DNA from: Schistosoma mansoni
Taxonomy: Eukaryota; Platyhelminthes; Trematoda; Strigeidida; Schistosomatidae
Direction of reading: 5' to 3'
Length of the DNA: 64,000 nt
Assembly: GCF_000237925.1 (NCBI RefSeq)
Contig: NW_017385993.1
Location: 372,001-436,000, forward strand
Shown: piece after piece, positions 58,510 to 64,000 of the stretch
Layout of the letters: each line of letters opens with the position of its first letter
Numbering within the stretch: the first letter of the stretch is position 1
Position numbers and translations under genes: made by a program
The notes under the pieces: model-generated
The model's database searches: none
What the model saw: only the letters and a program-made list of their open reading frames with translations
Told to the model about the DNA's origin: nothing

Positions 58510-60140
58510 TAATCCCTTTTGTCGTTAACTGTCTCACACTCAGTATGTTTGGACTCCACTGTATTCAATGGAGCTGACCTATTCAGCAGTTTCCCAAAGT
58601 ATTCTACTCATCTGTTCTTCTGTTCTTGAAACTCAGCGACTGTCTTGTTTTCTTTGTCCAAGACTGGTCTCTCTGGTTTACTATATTTCCCTACCAGTTT
58701 CTTCGTTGTGTCATATAGTTGTTTGATATTCTGTTCACGTTCAGCTTTTTCTGACGTCGTTGTTAGGTCTCCAATGTATTTCTGCTTGTCAGCTCCAATG
58801 CTCTTCTTCACTTGTTGGCTACTGTGTACTCAACTCTTATTCGATTGCTGTTGATTGCTGTATTCTCGTTCTTCCTTCATACTTGTCCGGGGTTCCCATG
58901 GAGATCCATTTCTTATGATGATGGTTCTTGTGGCCGAGAACCTCCTGACACGTTGAAGTAAATGCTTCTTCCATCCCTTTCCACTTGTTCCCTATCGTGA
59001 TTTCTTCCTTCAGTAGATCATGTACAGCTTGAAACCTGTTGTTGAGAGTTAACTTGAATAGGTTGAGCTTTTCAGTATCTCGAAGGAAGGCTGTAATGAA
59101 CCTTTGTAATGCTGTTCCCCCAGTTGTCCAGTGTTTCTTTAGTTTCAGTTTCATCTTGGCCACAACCAGGTGGTGATCTGAAGCTATGTAAGCTCCTCTT
59201 CTTGTTCTCACATCTTCCATTGTCCTTCGGAATTTTTTTTGATACAAATATGATCTATCTGGTTCTCTGTTGTGTGGTCCGGCGAGATCCATGTAGCTTT
59301 GTGTATGCGTTGGTGTGGAAATGTCGTTCCGCCTATAACCAATTTGTTGAATGCAAGTATCTCACCATTATAGTTCTTCTCTCCCAGTTAGGTCGTATTG
59401 TCCCATGATATCTTAGTACACAGTGTCGTCCATTCTAACTTTAGCGTTTAGATCTCCCATCAGGGTGGTGAGGTCCTTCCTAGAGCACTTAGCTATGATT
59501 GATTGCAGACTAGAGTAGAACTGATCTTTATTTTCATCGTTGCTATCATTCATTGGTGCATAACGTTGTACAACATTCATTATGATTACCTCCTTCTTTG
59601 TTGTAACTGATGCTTTGATGGATCGGGGTCCATGAGATTCCCATCCTATAAGTGCATTTCGTGCTTCTTAGGACGGCATCGGAACAACTTGAGTGTGTGG
59701 AGCAATTTCTTCTTCGTGACTGGAGTACAGAAGCATCTCTCCTGTATCTAGCCTTTGGTGTCCAACTTGGGTCCAATGGGTTTAATTTATTCTAAGAACC
59801 GCCAAGTTGGCTCTTTATTTTCGCAGTTATTTGATTGTTCCTCACGGTCTCCTGCATTGTCCGGACATTCCATGTACCTATATTAATTGTTGCTCTGGTT
59901 GTTAGAATGAGCATGGGCCTCGTGACTGCCGAACAATCTGGGCGTTCTTCTTGATTCGTCATAATTCTTCCTTTAACTTGGAGAGTAGAGTTTAAATGGT
60001 TTAAATTGTTTATTCTGGTTAGTGCGATTTTAGCAAGGTTGTTTTTTAAGGTATGTGGTTACTGACCACATGTCGCATCAAAGTTCTGCGTGTGTGCTTT
60101 GGACCGGCAGTTACTGTAGAAGAGCTACAGGCGGAGCTGA
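58510..60140 (-). mobile_element. RTE/SR2-like LINE, 5' half
   Basis: Minus strand: 5' UTR ~59880-60140, endonuclease fragments, then KLKLKKHWTTGGTALQRFIT and NNRFQAVHDLLKEEITIGNK linker, ending near EFQEQKNR. Frames shift several times. A sister of the 18.3-20.7 kb copy. Confidence 0.82.
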
Positions 60141-60479
60141 TGATTTAATTACTTTTAGTATATTGGATTCATGGAGCTTGACGTGTATCCATTTAGATAG
60201 GAATAATAGAATTTCTTGACAATGATTAGTTGTCATTTACCTTCACTCGTGTACGCTTACAAACAGTTTGTCTGTGATGAATTTTTCTAAAATGAAAGAT
60301 ACATTTGAAGTCGATGTAATTATCTATAATTCTGTTCAAATTAAGCAGCAAAGTATATCAATCATTCTAGTCGTTCTACTTTAATTTTGCACTAACGAGC
60401 TGCCTCGTCTAATTACATGCAGTTAATTTCCATAATTAATTAGCCGAGATAAAAAGATTGAAATTGAAAATTTATTGTA

Positions 60480-61136
60480 ATGTTTGTACAGTACACACAA
60501 CAAGAAATGCAGGAGAAGACGACCAGTGTAGCAGCAGTAGGTCTCAATATACACAAAGGGAAAAGCAAGATTCTCCGATACAACACAGAATGCACAAATC
60601 GAATTACATTTGACGAAGAAGCTCTGGAGGATGTGAAAACCTTTACAAATCTATGCAGCATCATTGATGAACACGGTAGATCTAATGCAGATGTGAGGGC
60701 GAGGATCGGCAGAAGAACATCTGGAACTCAAAGCAACTGTCAATCAAAGTCAGAGTTTTCAACACATGTGTCAAGACAGTTCTACTGTATGGGTCGGAAA
60801 CTTGGAGAACTACGAAAGCCATCATCCAGAAGATATAGGTGTTTACCAACAGTTGTCTACGCAAGATATTTCGGGTCCGTTAGCCAGATATTATCAGCAA
60901 CAATATACTGTTAAAGAGAACAAACCAGATTTCATCGGAGGAAGAAATCAGGAAAAAAGCCCTGGAAGTGGATAGGAGACACACTGAGGAAAGCACCCAA
61001 GGCAAGCCCTCACACGGAATCCTGAATGTCGAAGGAAAAGCGAAAGACCAAAGAACACATTACCCCAAGAAATGGAGACGGACAACAATTCGAGGGAAGA
61101 CTGAAGACAGACTGGGTTAGTGTTTATATTCAATAT
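60480..61136 (+). mobile_element. RTE fragment, 3' half with internal deletion
   Basis: Begins at the end of the RT palm ([20 protein letters not shown]) and follows RTE C-terminal sequence with a deletion in the 'KARIG...LKNIWNSK' region. Duplicate of 48140-48673 in inverted orientation. Confidence 0.87.
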
Positions 61137-61298
61137 TCAAATTATTCTCATCAAAAATACTTTTGTTTAAATACATTTTTGGCGGTATTTATGTCTAATG
61201 GTTATACAAAATCATTGTTTATGTACATAAAATAAGTAATAAAAAGGATTAATAGTATTAGAAAAAACAAGAAAAGATGAAAATGAATAATGAGAATT

Positions 61299-61303
<5 letters not shown>

Positions 61304-61339
<36 letters not shown>
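61304..61339. repeat. (TA)n microsatellite
   Basis: Uninterrupted run of ~18 TA units, directly abutting the truncated tRNA-like SINE head at 61345. Confidence 0.9.
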
Positions 61340-61341
<2 letters not shown>

Positions 61342-61344
61342 TAT

Positions 61345-61445
61345 AGATTCGAACCCAGGATCTATCACTCTCGCGCCAGAGCACTTAACCGATAGACCAC
61401 TGATTCTGCCGGCATCCAGTAGTGTTAATGTCTAACTTCAATCAA
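61345..61445 (-). mobile_element. tRNA-headed SINE, head only
   Basis: Minus strand: TCAGTGGTCTATCGGTTAAG and CCTGGGTTCGAATC, then directly the (TA)n tract. The ribozyme half is absent. Confidence 0.75.
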
Positions 61446-61521
61446 TCCATGAAGTTTCTATTTGAAATCAATAAAACAGTTGTGGTTTTTTCAATAAAAA
61501 GAGAAAAAAAAAGATCATCAA

Positions 61522-61683
61522 TCATAAATTTCTTCTCCATTGTGGTATCATTCTTCCAGTATTTACACTTAAATCAAGACCTTGATTAATAATAGTTTGT
61601 TCTTTTGGTTGAGTTAAACGAATTTCCCATCCTTTTGTTAATTGACATAAACGTTGTGGATCACGTGTAACTTGTATATTAGT
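61522..61683 (-). CDS. Last exon of an unidentified minus-strand gene
   Basis: After an acceptor (TTAAACAG) 53 codons run to TGA at 61524-61522: VTRDPQRLCQLTKGWEIR near the start and GRMIPQWRRNL at the end. A 'RDPxRL..TKGWEIR ... PxWR' ending recalls the C-terminus of some coiled-coil cilia/centrosome proteins (CCDC112-like is a guess from memory). Joins the exon at 62629-62724 in phase 0. Codon use is AT-rich like the other host exons. Confidence 0.7.
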   Translation of the reverse strand, partial: TNIQVTRDPQRLCQLTKGWEIRLTQPKEQTIINQGLDLSVNTGRMIPQWRRNL

Positions 61684-61959
61684 CTGTTTAATAATAATAA
61701 AGAAATAAAGTGATTATGAAGGTGAAAATAACCTGTCTAATTATAAAAACTAAATGTAGAGTAATGGTTAAAGTAACCTACTTTCAAACAGTCCGTAGAT
61801 CATAGGCTTCAATATTGTTCCACCTACTTCAATTCAAGAATTAGGTTTAGTTGACCAGCCTTCACACAAATTAGTGTATCACATGGTCAAAAATGTAATA
61901 ATCTACTTGGTAGATGAATTCTAATCAAAACATAATATATAAGATCTAAGGTGAAAATT

Positions 61960-62139
61960 AACTCCGCCTGTAGCTCTTATAGAGTTACTACCGGTCCCAA
62001 GCCAGGGTAAAGGAGGAGGGTTGGGCATGGGGTTAACGACTCCATCCTGTAGAAAACTAGTTTGCTGAAAAAACGCTAACCAGAACTGGTTGGTGGCCTA
62101 TGCTCCTCCAAGAAGGGTAACAAGAGTAAGTAAGTAATT
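61960..62139 (+). mobile_element. RTE-derived mini-element (5' UTR fused to 3' end)
   Basis: TGAAAATT at 61952-61959 and 62140-62147 is a likely 8-bp target duplication. The 180-bp insert starts CTCCGCCTGTAGCTCTTATA (RTE 5' end), passes CGCTAACCAGAA and jumps to CTGGTTGGTGGCCTATGCTC, the RTE 3' end, then AGAGTAAGTAAGTAA. Same junction as 6765-6910. Confidence 0.85.
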
Positions 62140-62319
62140 TGAAAATTGATGTTTACTTGCTACAGAAATGAATAATAAGAGAGCAGTCATTCAGTTATAT
62201 ACAACTTAAAATCTAGTACAAATGTTGACAAGTTATATTTAAAATTCTAAGAGAACCTATAACGTTTCATACAACCGGAACCCCTTTTTTTCTTGTTTTC
62301 AAACTGAATAACCAAATGA

Positions 62320-62575
62320 AGACATTGGTGAATGGTTCTTCAACTTTGTAGATTGGTTGGAGTTAGATAATAACGCCATTAGATGCCGGCTCAGTGGTCT
62401 AGTGGTTAAGTGCTCGCGCGCGAGACTGATAGCTTCTAGGTTCAAATCTCGCGAGGCGGGATCGTGGATGCGCACCGCTGAGAAGTTCTGTACTAGAACG
62501 AAACGGCCATCCAGTGCTTCCAGGTTTTCCATGGTGGTCTAGCGTCAATTGACTCATGATTTCAATTATATGAAT
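62320..62575 (+). mobile_element. tRNA-headed SINE with covarying hammerhead stem II
   Basis: A-box region GGCTCAGTGGTCTAGTGG, B box GGTTCAAATCTC. The 3' part reads GCACCGCTGAGAA-GTTC...GAAC-GAAACGGCCATC|CAGTGC. Stem II is GTTC/GAAC where the relatives have GTCC/GGAC, so both sides changed together. The core G8 is A, so it is probably inactive. Confidence 0.8.
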
Positions 62576-62628
62576 AACCAACTGTAAAAGTTTTCATTTT
62601 TTTATTTTAAAAGAAATTTTTCACTAAC

Positions 62629-62724
62629 CTTAATTGGAATTTGTTCTAATAATTCTTGTCGAGGAATTTCTGCTTGTTGTTTAGCTTTTTTACGTGAAGA
62701 TAATTGATTCAGTTGAGTAATTAT
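62629..62724 (-). CDS. Penultimate exon of the same minus-strand gene
   Basis: A 96-nt exon with acceptor TATGTAG and donor AAG|GTTAGT, phase 0 both sides. It encodes a charged, helix-prone stretch (NQLSSRKKAKQQAEIPRQEL) and is continuous with the last exon. The gene continues upstream beyond 62.7 kb, probably out of the window. The intron between the two exons holds an RTE-derived mini-element and a tRNA-headed SINE. Confidence 0.68.
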
Positions 62725-62824
62725 CTACATAAAATGTGATTCATAATGATTGAAGAAAAACAAAACAATTTAGTTTAGTTTATTTATTACTATTATTAAT
62801 GTTTGATACAATCTTGTGGTTATA

Positions 62825-63340
62825 AGCAAAGATGGATAGTGGCTAGCAGTGGAATCGAGATTGACGCGCGTTTCGTCCTATTTGGGACTAGTCAGCTGAA
62901 TGTACCTGCATCTCAGAGTTGATATTCACTCTGAGACACGAACCCACTAACTTTCACTTCAAACACTATCACGTTATCCACTCATCTACGGAGTCCTGAT
63001 AGTCACCTGCTTGTGCAACGGGATGAAGGTGATCAGTCTCTTGTTGGCATATATGCATACTGTGTGTACCCCGTTGCACAAACAGGTGACTATCAGAACT
63101 CAGTAGCTAAGTGGATAACACGATGGCGTTTAAAGCGGATGGTACTGGGTTCGATTCTCGGAGTGATCATCAACTCTGACATGGGGGTACATCCATCTGA
63201 CGATCCCCAAATAGGACGAAACGCGCGTCAAACTGTATTCCATTGCTAGCCACTATCCATCTTTGCTTATAATACTTGTGAATTAAAGCAATATCCAGGC
63301 AATGCACACAGTATTCTTATTATTTGATACTATCTTGTAG
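62825..63340. repeat. Head-to-head pair of Smα-like hammerhead SINEs
   Basis: A minus unit (~62825-63020) and a plus unit (~63040-63340) face each other, with CACCTGCTTGTGCAACGGG and CCCGTTGCACAAACAGGTG as the inner inverted repeat. The plus unit has a tRNA-like head (A-box region AGCTAAGTGG, B box GGGTTCGATTCTC) and a hammerhead with CTGACGA, GAAAC and GTC kept but stems I and II damaged. The minus unit has CTGACTA in the core. Neither looks active. Confidence 0.8.
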
Positions 63341-63689
63341 TTAGTCACATATTCTTAGTAGTTGAATTCAAGCCAAATGTTTTGTGTATGTGTGTATATG
63401 TTGGAAATATGTTAAATATGTACCTAAATAGAAATAAATACGATTCAATTTGAACTAATAAATATGTAAAATGATGTAAATCATTCATGAATCTTTTTTC
63501 TTATGGAGAAATAAATGTGTCATCATTTCATCATTCATTTCACATAGTAACTGATTATTATAATCATGATTATGTTTACTCTGTCAAGTTATTAATTTTG
63601 ACACCGATATATTAAGAAGTATAGTGAATTGATTTTGTTAGAAATAAATTTTCTATCCATTTGTAGGTAGCAGAAATGTGCCATTTACA

Positions 63690-64000
63690 TGCCCTCAAAT
63701 GCCTTGGTACGGTTGAGAGTGGGGAGAGTCCGCTCTCTCACTCTCGAAATGCTCTCATATGGCCACGCGTATATAGCTTCTGCAAGCGAAGTCCTACTCA
63801 CCGCATTCTTGTGGAAGGGTGGGGTGTTGTTTACGAAATTGAGAGGACGAAAAGCGAATGTCCGGCGCTTCAACCTGGTTGGTGGAAACGGAAAGTTCAC
63901 GTAGGGGAGTTAGAAAACCCTGATTCCAAACCAATGGTGAACATGGTCTCCAGTATTCTGAGGGAACAAATGGCGTATGAATCAATCGTTGGTCACTGGC
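63690..64000 (+). mobile_element. A-family retroposon, cut by the window end
   Basis: Starts GCCCTCAAATGCCTTGGTAC and follows the family through the segment GGTCACTGGC at the window edge. Confidence 0.85.

Noticed and set aside
63195-63242. Active hammerhead ribozyme
   Set aside because: Core CTGACGA, GAAA and GTC are kept, but stem I no longer pairs and stem II has two mismatches.

Overview
The window looks like schistosome (Schistosoma sp.) nuclear DNA. The evidence is AT-rich sequence, large repeat-filled introns, very small introns at the 5' end of one gene, RTE-type LINEs with a (TAAG)n tail, and Smα-like repeats that contain hammerhead-ribozyme sequence. I cannot name the species. No bacterial-type features are present (operons, CRISPR, ribosome binding sites).

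Two complete host genes lie head-to-tail on the + strand. The first (about 8.9-29.5 kb) is a RalGPS-type Ras/Ral guanine-nucleotide exchange factor: RasGEF domain, Ser/Asn-rich linker with a PxxPxR motif, and a C-terminal split PH-like domain. Ten exons join in frame to 972 codons. One further exon-like block (24927-25123) does not fit that frame. The second (36.3-55.2 kb) is striatin, the STRIPAK scaffold. Twelve exons join in frame to 934 residues: caveolin-binding motif, coiled coil, calmodulin-binding-like segment and a seven-blade WD40 propeller. Two partial host genes lie on the - strand: an 831-nt Asn/Ser-rich exon at 3044-3874, and the last two exons of an unnamed gene at 61522-62724.

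Most of the rest is transposable elements. (1) RTE/SR2-like LINE copies, mostly halves: 5' endonuclease parts at 18.3-20.7 and 58.5-60.1 kb, 3' reverse-transcriptase parts at 5.6-6.8, 10.0-10.8, 48.1-48.7 and 60.5-61.1 kb. (2) Short derivatives joining the RTE 5' UTR to the RTE 3' end. (3) A second LINE family ending in a CTGACTGA tail, with about ten copies. (4) A ~520-bp AAATAAAT-tailed retroposon, nine copies, whose last ~70 bp match the end of a LINE fragment at 38.0-38.4 kb. (5) Smα-like and other tRNA-headed SINEs carrying decayed hammerhead motifs, several as inverted fold-back palindromes. (6) Fossil Gypsy-like LTR elements between the two genes, and some possible solo LTRs. A run of 200 N (48674-48873) marks an assembly gap in a striatin intron, next to a sequence repeated almost identically in inverted orientation at 60.6-61.1 kb.

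The host genes are conserved signalling components. The notable parts are the retroposon architectures: fold-back ribozyme SINEs whose arms share core changes, RTE-derived mini-elements with a shared internal junction, and LINE/SINE tail sharing. I found no wholly new system. Splice sites were inferred by eye from GT/AG signals, reading frame and family alignment from memory.
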